64,000 nt of DNA, taken from positions 399,355 through 463,354 of the forward strand of contig CAUYUJ010008613.1 in the NCBI GenBank assembly GCA_963575745.1, given 5' to 3'. Under the pieces are notes generated by a model. It searched no databases and had not been told where the DNA came from. It was given only the letters and a program-made list of their open reading frames with translations. Source of the DNA: Prorocentrum cordatum (lineage: Eukaryota > Sar > Dinophyceae > Prorocentrales > Prorocentraceae). A program made the translations under genes and the position numbers. How positions within the stretch are numbered: position 1 is the first letter of the stretch; the number at the start of each line of letters is the position of its first letter. Below are positions 41,953 to 53,710 of the stretch, piece by piece.

Positions 41953-42106
41953 TGTGCTCTCTTACCTCTTCTCTTCCCCCCTCTTTGTGTCTGTCATAGC
42001 CTTTTAGGCTTTCAGCCCGTCGATGACGGGCACAGGTGATGTTGGCATCTCCAGGGCGCTCGCACAGAAAGACTCATGCTTTCCCTCTCTCGACCAGTCT
42101 CAGACA
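41953..42106 (+). repeat. 3' LTR of element 1
   Basis: 154 bases, TGTGCTCTCTTACC to TCTCAGACA, followed by GTAC (42107-42110). Carries AGCC-TTTTA-GGCT and the inverted repeat GCCCGTC-GAT-GACGGGC (42015-42031), five bases longer than the 5' LTR palindrome. Other differences from the 5' LTR are four single-base changes. Confidence 0.92.
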
Positions 42107-42199
42107 GTACCCTCGATCCTCGAACCATCCACTCCCCAGACCTAGATCCTGGGCGCTCGACTCCCTCCCTCAAACTCTCGATCCTTGAGCCCTCCCTCC

Positions 42200-42370
42200 G
42201 ACTCCTTCTCGGGATTGATCTATCGATCCAAATCATTATCGGCTTCGGCCGGCCTGGTCCAATCCGATTTCGATGTTCCGACGATCCGATGCGGCCCGAT
42301 GTTTGCACGGTGTTGCCGATGCGGAGAATCATGGGGCGGCTTATCCGATCCGACCCCCATTTCGTGCCGG
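42200..42370. repeat. cryptic repeat rich in GATCCGAT / CCGATCC
   Basis: Same scrambled word mixture as at 6375-6600 (GATCC, CCGAT, TTCGAT, GATGC), no fixed period, no coding support. Confidence 0.6.
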
Positions 42371-42481
42371 CGCGGCCCGACCCGACGCTTCGATATTGTC
42401 TGATCCTGCCATTGCCTCCCTCGATCCTCGGGCCATGGATCCTAGAGCCCTCGGAGCATCCACCTTGGACCACCGAAGTGG

Positions 42482-42600
42482 AGGAGGAGGAGGAGGAGTA
42501 TAACAGGGATACACACGTGTATTCGTATATATATACATATACATACATGTGCATATATATATATATATATATACATACATGCACATATATATAGAATGAA
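42482..42600. repeat. short GGA tract and TA-rich alternating tract
   Basis: Five GGA units, then TATATACATATACATACATGTG and further TATATA runs ending near 42592. The two tracts are separated by a short CACACGTGTATTCG segment. Confidence 0.85.
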
Positions 42601-42859
42601 GACAGATACATGTATATGCACACGGGGAGAGATGGAACAGCACAGCACAAAAACAAAAAAAAACAACACATTAATATGAGGAGAGGAGGGAGGAGGGGGA
42701 GGAATTGGAGGAGGAGTTGGAGGTCGAACCCTCGATCCTCGAACCGCCCCTCCCTCCCTCCAACCCCCCTCCCCCAGAGGCCTCCAGGGCGCCGCAGCTC
42801 CCATCGCCGCCCCCCCCGCCGCCGCTGGGCTCCGGTAGAGGAGGTCCGCGCCTCTGCGC

Positions 42860-43010
42860 CTCCTCTCGCTCTCTCTGTCTCTCTCTCTCTCTCCCTCTCT
42901 CTCTCTCTCTATGTGTGTGTGTGTTTCTCACGCTCTCTCTCTCCCTCTCCATCGCTCCCTCCCTCTCCATCGCTCCCTCCCTCTGTCTCTCTCTCTCTTC
43001 TTCCTCCTCC
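42860..43010. repeat. (CT)n and CCCTCCATCG-rich pyrimidine tract
   Basis: Long CT runs with a TATGTGTGTGTGTGTT island near 42910-42927 and two copies of a CTCTCCATCGCTCCCTCC phrase. Frames through it are Ser/Leu/Arg repeats. Confidence 0.9.
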
Positions 43011-45075
43011 CCTCCTTTCAGGATCGAAGAAACAGGAGGAGCATCAGTTCCTTCGTCAACTTCGTCCTTTGAGGTCCTGTCTCGGGCCTCGGGACTGTTC
43101 AGGGTGCAGAACGGGGCAGGATGGACCTTGGGAGGGGTCCGAGGTCCGGGGGAGAACTCGGGGGGGAGGGTGCCATACCCCTCCCATCCCGAGGCCCCTC
43201 CTCGCGAGTCCTTGCGGGCATTCCTCTCTCCACGGCGGGGAGCGCCCTGTCTGCAAGGCGGGCGCCCCATGGGCCTGACGCTCGGGCGAGGGTCCGATCT
43301 GGCCGTCGCCCGCCGTCCCTGCGGCTACGAGAACTGCCCAGATGCACGGTGCATGATCGCAGGTGTGTGAAGCAGCGTCGAGCGCTTGCCCATTCCGAAA
43401 CAAGGGCTCCATACGTGGAGCGGTTGCACAGCGACGAGTAGTGGTTGGGCCTCGACGGCGGTGGGCCTTCCATCCGCGCGACTCGTGCGTGGGGTGTAAA
43501 GGAGGTGTCGCAAGCGAGAGATCCACTCTGAAGAGGTATCACCACCACCACCCCTTCATCTGTTTCGAGGTTTTCGTGCGAACTTGCTCTGCGTTAAGGC
43601 GATCGGAGGAGGTGAGGAGGGGAAGGAGGAAGGAGGGGAGGAGGGAGAGGGGAGCGGGAGGGGGGGAGGAGAGGAGGGAGCAGGAGGAGGAGATCGAGGA
43701 GGAGGAGGAGGAGGAGAAGGAGAAGGAGGAGGAGGAGGATACGAAAGGAGGGATGAGGAGCAAATGGAGGAAAATGAGGAGGAGGACGGAGGGAGGGGGA
43801 CGAGGACCAGAGAGGAGGGAGGATGCGGATGAGGATCAGGTTGAGGGAGGGGACCGATCTCGCACCAGCCAGACTCGCACCGCCCGGAGCACCGTTGGGA
43901 TTCACGCTTGGCCTAGCCAGATTCGCACATTGGGCGCCAGTTCCAGCGGTGCGCTCAGGTGCGGGTTCAGTCGGGTGCGGGTTAAGTTTGGTTTTGTGTG
44001 AGCACGGTCGGGTGCGAGCTCGACCTTTGTCGAAGAGCGCCAGAGAATGCCAAGATCGGGGGCCGATTTCTGGAAGTGGTCGCGATGAGCGGAGGGCCGA
44101 GGTGACTGTGATGGATGTTCGATCGTTCCGATATCATTACAGGGGGCGCGGCTGTTTTCGTAACGCGTGTCTTGGATTATTCGACGATGGTTTGAAGATC
44201 AAACTGGACCCATAGGCAGCTGACACCGCTGTGTGGTATGGCAAGTTTCGTGAAGATGGTAGCCATCTACGTAACCCAATGGCCATCATCCTACCAGGGC
44301 AAGTGTGACTTCTGGCCTAGCTGTTGAGATCATGGGGAGTGGTCAGGTGTCCTTGTCGTACGAGTTTGTTCCTGGCTGAGGTGGGGGAAGTGGTTGTAGG
44401 GTAAGAGCAAACCTAAGCAGTCCAATAATCGGTAAGAGCAAACCTAAGACCAGACCTTCTTGCAAATGGGTGACGTAAGGATTGCTGTTGACGATTCAGG
44501 CGCGCCGACCGAGCGTACTGGGACATGGCCCTGGAAACAACGCTGCTCCACAGCGATCTCCAATGTATCATGATTACTTGCTGGTGGATCCGGTGTTGCA
44601 GCATGCCTCGGCTTGACGGTGTGTCCATGATACTTCGCCCCGAAGCTTCACTTTCACATTGGTCGGGCGCCTCTTAAGGACCGATTGGGGTCGCGAGGGC
44701 CACCCTCGGAGGGAGGAGAAACGATACCAACAACACCAGGGGGCCCACCTCCAGCGAGGAGGTCCACAATGCCTCCCCGAGCGGGAGACTGGGCATGTCT
44801 CGAGCGAGAGGGGGGACCACACCACCAGGGAGACCCCCCTTGCCTCCGCGCATCTCCTCGCCCTGTTGGTGTTGGTGTCGCCTTCCCTTGCTCCTGCACC
44901 CTGCCTGGAGCCAGCTGCACCCAGCGCGTCGGACCACGAAGGCTCGCTGCCGTCGTCGGGCGGGGAGGACAAGGGCAGCCCGGCCGCCGGGCGCGGTCGC
45001 TCGGCCGCGCCCTGGGCGGACGCCTCCGCGCGCGGGGCCCCGCCTCTTCGGCGAGACGCGAGGGGGGCCCCCTCT
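43010..45075. other. no supported gene; short repeats
   Basis: Holds a GGA-rich tract at about 43605-43830 and a perfect 17-base direct repeat GTAAGAGCAAACCTAAG at 44401 and 44432. A segment at 44216-44600 is less GC-biased and has no domain. Frames at 44574-45590 on the minus strand are Arg/Ala/Pro-rich and unrecognised. Confidence 0.5.
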
Positions 45076-45077
45076 GC

Positions 45078-45272
45078 GGGGGTGACTCCCGTGCGCGGCG
45101 TTCTCGTTTGGCATCGCTCGGACGTGTGCATTTTTCCTTCGGCGAGGACAATCGAGGAACATCCTTGATCATTTGGCGAAGAAGCCACGCACGAAACCGA
45201 CAAAAGCACAGGGAATGGACGTCCGAGCGACGGGGAGCTGCGGGAGTGACTCCAGTGCGCGGCGTTCTCGGG
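45078..45272. repeat. direct repeat GTGACTCC-GTGCGCGGCG, two copies
   Basis: The phrase GTGACTCC(C/A)GTGCGCGGCGTTCTCG occurs near 45082 and 45246, about 160 bases apart, with CGGGGG-rich flanks. Function unknown. Confidence 0.6.
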
Positions 45273-45797
45273 GGGGCGCGCAGGGGGGCGAGCACGGCAG
45301 ATCGCTGCCGCCGCCTTGCACGCGGCGGTCGGCGGGCCGATATTCTCCCCTCTCTTCCCAAAGCCCGATCCGGGGCCGGTTCCGATCCGAGCCGACCTGT
45401 CGACTCGATGGTGATTCGATCGGATCTCCTCCACAGTGGGCTGGCAGGCTGTAAAGTAGGCAGCGCCTGCGCACAGACACAGCTCCACGTGCAAGATCAG
45501 CACGCGGTTGCAACGCGCCATGCGCCACAGGATGAACTGTTGCATGTTTTGCGACCCCATGGCGAAAGACACCCCTTTTCCCAGAACCAACGCTGTCGAA
45601 GTTGAAGTCGGATGGGGCTAGGACGAGGACAAATCTGTCCCATAGCGTTCCGGAACGCTCTCAAAGCGTTCTGGTACGCTCTGAGAAGACCGCGGCGCCT
45701 GACACATTCCCTAGAGCTGCTGGATCTCAGAGATCTTCGATTCCCCCCCCCCCCCCCTCGATTTTGTCCTCGTCCTGGCTTCGTCTTATTGATGCCG

Positions 45798-46480
45798 ACT
45801 GATCACTCCTCCCCGCCTCGGCCTGGCAAGGCCGCGCCATGCCGCTCTCCTTGAAGGCCAGGGGACTGCTCCGGACCAGATTTTCCACGCAGAGTCGACA
45901 CGGCCACTCTCGTGGTGTCGGGGGTGGACAGACCTCCTACCCTGACACATCGATTAAGGAATTGGCCGTTTTCGGTTCGCGAGAGGGCGTCACGGCCGTC
46001 ATTTTTGCGGGTCCAGGTCCGTCGGGTTCGGTCCCAGGCCGCTTTCACTAAGGGGATGTTCATTAAAGGGAGGTTTGTCCACCGCCGATGGTGATCAGGC
46101 GACAACGCACCAGAGGATATATGAGCCACGCATGGCCGCGAGAAGTGCTGGTCTTGAGGCGGGAACATGTAGGCCTCCCAGAGGGGGTCGGAGCAGATGG
46201 GGTGGGAGGATCGCGCCACATCGTCGATGCATCGCCGATGCGGCTCGATGTGGAGCCCGACTTGCTTCACGTCGACGTCGCCGATGCATCGCCGACATCG
46301 ACGATGCATCGCCAGTGCATCGCCCCGACATCGCCGATGTATCGGCGGTGCGGCACGATCCTTCGACCCCATCTGCTCCGACCCCATCCAGGAGGCCTCT
46401 GGAACGATGATCCTGCCCCCGCCTCGGCCCGATGAGGCCGCGCCCTGCCGCTCTCCTCGAAGGCCAGGGGCGCGCCGCCG
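45798..46480. repeat. 75-bp direct repeat pair flanking GATGCATCG-rich DNA
   Basis: 45798-45872 and 46402-46480 share CCCGCCTCGGCC, AAGGCCGCGCC or GAGGCCGCGCC, CTGCCGCTCTCC and GAAGGCCAGGGG in the same order. Between them, 46205-46365 is built from GATGCATCGCCGA and ACATCGCCGATG words. A GATCCTGCCCCGC phrase near 56167 resembles the start of the unit. Confidence 0.55.
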
Positions 46481-47470
46481 AGCGCGTCGCTGCGCGTGGC
46501 CGAGCCCGTCTTCTCCGAGAGGCGTGGCGCGAAGCGCCCCGCGGAGAAGCCGCCGCTGCCGCCGGGCCCGCCGCCAGGCGCGGGACGCGGCCGACGACGA
46601 CGCCGACGCCACCGACGCCGCCGCCGACGACGGCGACGACGAGTTACTGCCCTATCGAGGTCACCTTTCTGGGCCCTGGCTGCGTTGGGCCCTCTTGGGG
46701 GAGAGCCTCTTGGCGCCCCTGGGAACCTCTGGAGACAGGCCGCCCAGACCAGGGGCCTTCGGCCCCGCATTAGAGGAAACATTGTTGGAGAACATCTTGT
46801 ACGATAGAGCATTTTGGGTGGCACAGTGGACCAGCCTACGAACACGAATATACACGATTCCAACTAGAATTTGCTAAGAGCCACATCAGAACAACATACG
46901 TCCATCTTAGATTCACGTTTGGCGTCGCAATACGCCAGAGAATAAATATGAAGAATAACAGGAATACTATGTACAATTCTGCGAGGGATGCGTGAGAAAC
47001 AGTTGACGCAAGCAAGCAGACGACGCACGTGCATTGGAAATGGCTTGAAACATGTTCATTGGAAAGCGCATGTAATCAACCACGCAATCGCGACATTGAA
47101 GACACGGAGAGCAGATACAAACACGAGACACAACGAATGTACATTAAAAGTCTGCGTAGCAGTTCTTTGACCTTGAATCAAAGTGATTCGCATGCCGCAT
47201 ACCTGTCCGCATACCTGTCCTGCGCGCAGTTCCGTACCGACTGTACGGCGCAGCCTTGCCCAGCACCGAAGTTCAGGAAAAGTCTCGTCTCTCGATCCAT
47301 GTTCCAACAAAAGCGGCAATTCAAACGGCGTATTTGGAGATGGGGAGGCGGTAAGGACATCCTTGAGCCATGGATTGTTATCCTACGGAATGGCCAGTCG
47401 ATGGAGCACAGAGTTTGAATGCACGTATGTCCCCTGACGGATTACACATTGGCCAGATTTGTAAAGCAAA
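46481..47470. other. no supported gene; AT-richer segment
   Basis: GC-rich (GACGCC triplets near 46590-46640) to about 46790, then markedly AT-richer from 46800 to 47470 without a recognisable protein. Only short frames are present. Confidence 0.5.
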
Positions 47471-47476
47471 CGTTGT

Positions 47477-47878
47477 ATGCAGCGCATAATTAGTATTATC
47501 CGGCGGAGTATCGTCAGTGCCTCCAACCTAGAACAGTCCGGTCTCGATCCTTTGGGAAGCAGGCTTGCGGGTGGTTGGGCGCACGCAGGCCGTGGGAAGA
47601 TCTTCGTGCCCAGTCGGCAAAACGAGGGCGAAGAGGAGGATGCCATCGAGGAGGACAGCGTCTTCGTGCCCAGTGACGCCCACTATCGTGGGGGCGATGA
47701 GGAAGCCGAAGATGAGACCGTCGAAGAGGCGGGCAACGTCTTCGTGCCAAGTCGTTTTCAGGAAGGCGACTTCGCCCAGGACCGCCAGTCGGAGAGGGTG
47801 GGGCTGAGAGGGAGCGACGAAGGAACGGGGAGGGGAGCAGCGCCAGTTGAGAGGGAAGGGGATAACATAGTCAGCTGA
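47477..47878 (+). repeat. TTCGTGCCCAGT repeat, open in several frames
   Basis: TCTTCGTGCC(A/C)AGT occurs at 47601, 47661 and 47739; the spacings of 60 and 78 bases are both multiples of three. The plus frame repeats an FVPS motif within Glu-rich sequence. A minus frame over the same DNA repeats a TGHED motif with hydrophobic stretches (ARLFDGLIFGFLIAP). Which strand is coding, if either, cannot be decided from the sequence; I recall GHED-type repeats from dinoflagellate protein sets, which would favour minus. Confidence 0.4.
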
Positions 47879-47879
47879 C

Positions 47880-50760
47880 CGTCGAGGGGCCCAAGGCGTT
47901 GGGAGAGGAGAGGGGCGAGGAGGTAGGACGATGCGGATGAGGAGGGAAGAGGGGGGGGCGTCATCGAGGAGGAGGAGGAGGAGGCGGGGAGGAGAACTGT
48001 AGTTACCAGTCCCCGCCCGAAGATGTAGAGGGGAAGAGAGGGGATGAGAGAGCGCCACAGATGTTGGGCTCTGGCTCGGTGCAGGAGCCAGTTTTATCCC
48101 CCAGCGATGTTACTTGCGGGGAGGGGCCCAGTAATGTCTGGGCTGGGAGTGGGCTTGGGGGGACGACGCTGACATCGCCGACGACCGACGTCCAGAGACC
48201 TCCACAGGTGCACATAGACAGTGTGAACACAGTTTTTCGTCGACGGCGATGCAGAATGGCTGCACCAGCGATAGAGCTAAACGGGGGCACTGAGAAGCGA
48301 ACTGCCCAGCATGCAGGAGAGGGGAAAAGACGGACAGGGCGGCCGCGGAGGAGGAAGGAGGAGGGGGCACTCAGAGGCGGAAGACTTCGACCTGAGCGCG
48401 CTGGCGCGGCCAGCCCCGTCAGCGGTGACCATGGCAGCCGCCGGGCCGCAGCGCCGGAGCACCCACGGGCGATGACGAGGCCCAGTTCGCGAAAGCAAAG
48501 GGTACCGCAGTGACGCCGTCGGTGAAGTAGGACTAGGTACTTGCACGTCAGGGACAGCGCCAGGAGGCCGCCCAGGTGGGAGGCCGGGTTGACAGGGGTC
48601 GGCAAGTACACGAGCAATCTAGGTTTCAAATTGCCACCAGCGAAATGCTGGGCCCGTGAGGTGGGGTGCGGGGCGGCAAGACCAGGCCCAGGAGCACTGC
48701 CACACGAGGGAAGCTGCCAGTCGCGGCGGCAGCGTGGGCGCCATGGCGGCGTGCGGAGGGAGGGGGGGACAAGGCACAGGGGGGGGGAGGGAGAGGGCAG
48801 GGAGGAGGAGCGCCCCGAGGTCCCCGCAGGCGGGGCGGCAGCCCGGGCGCCAGGCAGTGTGTACACAGGCAGTGTGGTGTACGCAGGCATTGAGGCGTTG
48901 CGGTGCACACGGTTTGGTTCCTTCATCCTTTTCCTCGTCGTCCCCCTCCTCGTCCTCTTTCCCCTCCTCCTGTCGTTCCCACAGCACTGACTCTGCGTGA
49001 TACAAAGGAAGCTGTGCGGGCTGTGCTTGTACGGTGTGATTGAGACGTGATCGATTGGTCTTTGTTCCCTCGCCGGTGGAGGACGACGTTGCGGACTCCG
49101 TGCCAACTTACTTGCGAGAATATGACGCGGGCTCCTTAGCATGGTCGAGTTCGCGTCCAGCAGCGCCAACATACGACACAGCAGTAACAGTCACAATGGT
49201 TTATGGTCGCATCGTGTTCATGATGTATGCTGTGCGTCCATGGCTCTGTGAGTCTATGATCCGTCATGCGCTTTGTGCCTTGCTGCTGTTTGAGATTCCG
49301 AGGCGGGCTTCACAACAGTCGGAGACGATGAGCTATGAGGAAAAAGCGTCGCTACGATATTGCTCGCAGTGGGAGGTCGCGCAAATGTGTCATTGCTCAT
49401 TGACTGTGCCATGTTTGAATCGCGTAGCTCATTCTGCCGACCCATCTCGCATCAGTGTTGCCACCTGTTGGTGTGTTCATGGCGAGGAAGAGGAGGGAGA
49501 GGAAGAAGAGAAGAGGTGGACATACTTAGATGCATCTCGACTGCCTCTTAGGGTACTCTTGGGGCCAGGAGGGGTCGTTGACAAGACACCTCTTCTCTTC
49601 AAGAGGCTCCCTGGTGTCTTTCGGGAGTGGGCCTCTTGGAGCCTGCTGGCATTCGGCGGCCATGTTTTGGGGAGGGATCGGCATGTCAGGTCGGATTCCC
49701 TCTCAATGGGCCCTTTTGGGGGCGTTGAAAGTCCTCTTGGGAGGCCTGTTGGGCTGCGTTGGGGTTCTCTTGAGCCGCCATGTGGCCGTGCAGGGAGATT
49801 CGGGGCCTGACTTCGGGCGATCTTGGGGATCTCTTGGAGGCCTCATGCGTCAGTGTATGGCCGTCCTGGGGCCATCTTCAATGCCTATTGGCCGTCTTTG
49901 GACGACGAGCTTCAGAAAGGTATGAACCTGAGATTCGCTGAAAAACTTTTGGAGCGGTCGTGGGCTATCTTGGGACCATCGAAAGCCTTCATGAGGCCAT
50001 TTTCGACCGTCTTGGAACGCAAGTGGACCGTCTTGGCATCCTCCTGGGCCGGTTCATGGAGCGCCTTGCTGGGTCGGAGCGCCCTTCCCCGACGCACGGC
50101 CAGGCGAAAAACCAGATCCGATCCAGGACCGGCCGAGGTACTCTTCGTCCGGGGTTCCCCAGGGGTCCGCCCCGCGCGCACAGAGTGCACATATCCTGGA
50201 GCGCCTGCAGGGTGTTTCGGTGCGCCTCTGGCCCGTTGGGCCAGCGAATCCTTCGGAACTGGCACATGGAAGAATGCGTGCACAGCTTCTGTAGCCCTCC
50301 AAGCGTTTCCTCAAGACGCTCGTGTTCACCGCTCGCCCAAGGCGTTCTCGTAGTAGCCTGGGACGGAAGGTCCAAGACAGCCCCAAACGGGCCCGTGGCG
50401 GGTCAAAACGATTTCGCAACAGCCCCACGAGATGCAAAAAGGGTCCGAAGTAGGCCCCAAGATCGCACAACATTGCACCAAGAGGGCCATAAGGACCCCC
50501 AATTTGGGCCACCCCAGAAGAAGTACGGCGTTTTTGGGACAGGTAATATGTTTGGATATTAGTTACGGCTCTTGAGGGGCTGATGATACATATTGAGGCC
50601 ATGTTCGGGATGGCTAGAGACATCGTGGTCACTCGTAGGACCCTTTTTTGCTTTTCTGAAGAGGTCTCTGAGGCCCAGATTGAAGCCATCTTGATCCGAG
50701 AACTAGAACAGAGTCGCCATCGCCAGCGTGGACCCCAAACAGTGTGTTTCTAGCAATATG
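47880..50760. other. no supported gene; degenerate repeats
   Basis: GGA-rich spots near 47961-47990 and 49480-49510. A minus-strand frame of 389 codons over 48003-49172 has one hydrophobic stretch but no domain. 49640-50080 repeats phrases like GGCCATCTT and CTTGGGACC, as at 8500-8790. Nothing else is recognised. Confidence 0.45.
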
Positions 50761-50769
50761 TGGTGCAAT

Positions 50770-51040
50770 GTATTAACAGTGCAGTCTGTGTGGTGCACCT
50801 TATGTGGGGCTATCTATGCTGCGCCATCTATGTTGTGCAATGTGTGTCGTGCGATCGATGATGTGCAATACATATAAATATATACATACATATATATATA
50901 TTAATATATATATATATGTGTGTGTGGTGCAATCTATGCTGGGCAATCTACGCGGAGCAATATGTGTGTGTATATATATATATATATGTGGCGCAACCTG
51001 CGTGGTGCAATTAATTATGTTCGCAGTGAGTTGTCCATTC
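50770..51040. repeat. GTGCAAT minisatellite with TA tracts
   Basis: Loose 14- to 16-bp repeats of the form TGTGGTGCAATCTATG (variants GTGCGATC, GGGCAATCTACG, GCGCAACCTG) interrupted at 50866-50920 and 50972-50987 by TATATA runs. The region is AT-richer than its surroundings. Confidence 0.7.
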
Positions 51041-51049
51041 CACGGCTCG

Positions 51050-53700
51050 CGCAACCATCCCACCCACCCACCCGCATCTTGCTTTGCAAAATCCATGCGG
51101 CGGCGGTTACGATGAGTGCTTGGCGTTGGCTGGTGCGTCCCTGCGGCCGCGCCAGCCCGCGCATGCACGTGCGCGCGCAGCGGCCAGCAAGTTTGGCGCG
51201 ACCAGTGCGGCCGCGGTGGCGCTGATCGCTGCGAATATCCCAGCGGGCACTTCAGTCCGATTCGGCGATTTGGGCGGGCGCGGTATCATGGCAACGTCGA
51301 CGCCGGTAGACACGATGATGATCGTAGCGATGCTGGTGACGATGCTGATTGACAGCGGCGACGGCACGGCTAGTGACGGCGCCGATCTTGACCACGCCGA
51401 CGACGATGATGGCGTCCTCGCGTCGGTGGTGAAGGTTTTGGAAACAGTTCGACATGCGCGCGCGGCCGACGCGGGAGAGCAACCGCATGGTGTTGTTTGA
51501 CAGAGCAAGGAAGGATATGACATGCTTGGAATTGCCAGATTATGCGCTGACATGGGCATGGGGGCCCGAAACCCCGCCCGAGGCACGTAGGGAAGGAAAG
51601 CGACGGAGGAGGAAAAGGATAATGAAAAAACGGACAAGTCAACGGGAGTCCCGTCGACTGCCGGCTACTGCGGTAGCCGAGGCCGGCATCGCATTCGTGG
51701 CGGCGGCGCGCACTTTGCGCTTGCGGAAGGGGAAGTTGGAACAACCACCCCCTGGCGCGAAGCGTCTGTAGCAAGAGGCGTGGTGCCGAGCAGGGGATAC
51801 GCAGTCTCTTTCTGCGCCCAGCGTGGAAAAGGGCCCGGGTCGGCGAAACCCCGTTTGACGGCTGGGCGAACGACGAGGCGTCCCCCGCCGCCGCAGCCAG
51901 GCCCCGACGTCGCGTGGCCGCGCGGGCAATCGGGCCGGCGAAACGTAGGCCGAAGGCCGTGGTCGTCGAGGGCCGTGCCTGGCGTGCAAGGCTGAGTGAG
52001 CGCGTCTTGCAGACAAGCGGATGAGGGTGGCGAGTAGCAGTGGACGGTTTGGGCGCACCGTCGGACGACTCCACAGGTGAAACACGTAAAAACGGCATCC
52101 CCGTGCAGGGAGGTGCACACCCGTCACGCGACAAGGGCGGCAGGGCCATAGGAGCCAGTGGCCGTGCCAGGGGCACGGCTGTCCCCCAGTTCCCGCAAAT
52201 CACCCGCCCACTGCGTCCAGGTGCACAGGAGGCAGGCCAGCTGCAGGAGCGGGGGGAGGCGCCAAGGCCTTGTCACCCCAGCCGCACGAGGGGAGTGCCA
52301 CCCCCAGGGGAGCCCCGGTGACAGTTGTTGGCGTTGCGCGGTGGAGTAAGCGAGCGTAAGCGTGCGCCTGCGAGCGGCACCCCCGCCGGGAAGTTGTTGC
52401 TGCAATGGCGTCAATTGCGGAGAGTACGACAGACGTCAGCACCGCTGCAGCTGCGGGCGCGGCCCAGGCAAGGAAGCGGCACGCCCGATGCAGCGAGGCC
52501 GTCAGAGATGAGGAAGAAACGGATGCGCCTGCGAGCGGCGCCTTTGCCGTGATATACAAAAGCTAAAACGTGGCCCCAACAGCAGGGGGTGCGCCAGGCG
52601 AGGCAGATGTCGAGTGCAAGCGAGCTGCGCGCGAGGGTCGGTCGGAGGCCGGAGGCGCGCAGACCCCGCAAGCAAAGCAGGATGCCTTTGTTGGCGGTGG
52701 GCGGGCCGGCGGGTCTGATCCCGACCTCCAGAGACCCACGGGACGGGGTCGCAGATGTCCCGGCTGAGCGGCCAGGCGGGCCAGGATCGTCGCGGGGCGG
52801 ACCACAGAGGCGGCCAGTGCCCAAAGGGGGAGGGCGCGAAAACCGACCCTGGCCCTGTGTGTCCGTCCAGGGCAAGGCGGGGCCGTTGGGGCCCAGGGGG
52901 CTTGGGGGCGGGGGGGGCGACGGCGCTACGGGGGGGGCGTGGTGGTGTTGTCGTGAGGCCGCGCGTTTGTTTGTCGTCGTTGTCAGCGTCCTCCAGCTCC
53001 CGCGTCCTCTTCTGCCGCCGCCTGGGATCGGAGGTCGGCCTGGGGGGGGGGAAGGAGGTGGGGGGAGTGCACTGGGGCGCGGTGCTTGCGCTGCGTTCAG
53101 CGGCGCCGCTTCCAAAGAGCCTGGTCGGGCTGGCCTGCGAGCGCCGCCCCCTGGCCTCGTCCTGGACAGGGTCCGCCGGAGGCATGCGGAGCAATTGGCG
53201 CACGCGTGGACGACGCGCTGCGTGGTATTAGTGTGGAGGCCGTCAGTGAATCTGACGGCGATGGCAGTGATACTGGTTGCGAGCGGTGTGAGACATTTGG
53301 TGGCAGGCGTGGTGAACGTGATTGACCAGAATACCCGCTCTCGTGTAACGTTTTCGTTCTGCGCGCGAACTGTTCCACTCGTCGCGCGGCTGGTCTTCGG
53401 GGGCGCGGTCGTTCGCGGCCCCATCAGCTGGGCGTGCGACAGCGATCGGGGCGCCAGCAGTGTGGCCACGGGGCGCAAGGTTGTCGTGGTGGTTGTGATT
53501 TTCCCCCCGCCCCCCCCTCCTTATCTCGCCTTCTCTGCCGCGCCGCGTAAGTAGACGACGGGGGGGAGAAGGTGGGGGGGTCTCCTGGGCGGGAACCTTA
53601 GGGGGAGTGCGCGCGTCGGGGGACGAATCTTCGGGGCGCGGCACTGGGGCGGAGACGAAAAGACTGGTGGGGAGCAGGTGGCCGGTGCAACCGTTGTCTA
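51050..53700. other. no supported gene
   Basis: GC-rich. A plus frame at 51084-51500 has an Ala-rich then Asp-rich character with no domain; minus frames of 277 and 355 codons (51370-52203, 52411-53478) are Pro/Arg/Ala-rich. G-runs near 53040-53060 and 53555-53580. Nothing is recognised with confidence. Confidence 0.4.
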
Positions 53701-53710
53701 GCGCGGCGAT

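Larger units (their letters stand above)
33039..42106 (+). mobile_element. Ty1/copia-order LTR retroelement with DNMT-like domain (element 1)
   Basis: A 9.07-kb element with TG...CA LTRs, flanked on both sides by GTAC. Domain order is gag, CCHC knuckle, aspartic protease, Cys/His module, DNMT-like domain, integrase, RVT_2 reverse transcriptase, RNase H. The frame path is 1-2-1-2-3-2-3-1-3-1. In-frame stops include 33424, 33616, 33934, 35445, 36558, 37475, 39628, 40357 and 41251. The body is therefore dead although the LTRs still agree at about 97% (4 substitutions and one 5-base indel by eye). The flanks share a TCGATCCTCGAACC-like phrase, consistent with insertion into a local repeat. Confidence 0.93.

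Noticed and set aside
48003-49172. 389-codon minus-strand open frame
   Set aside because: One hydrophobic stretch only; composition otherwise Pro/Arg/Ser, no domain, no splice or start context.
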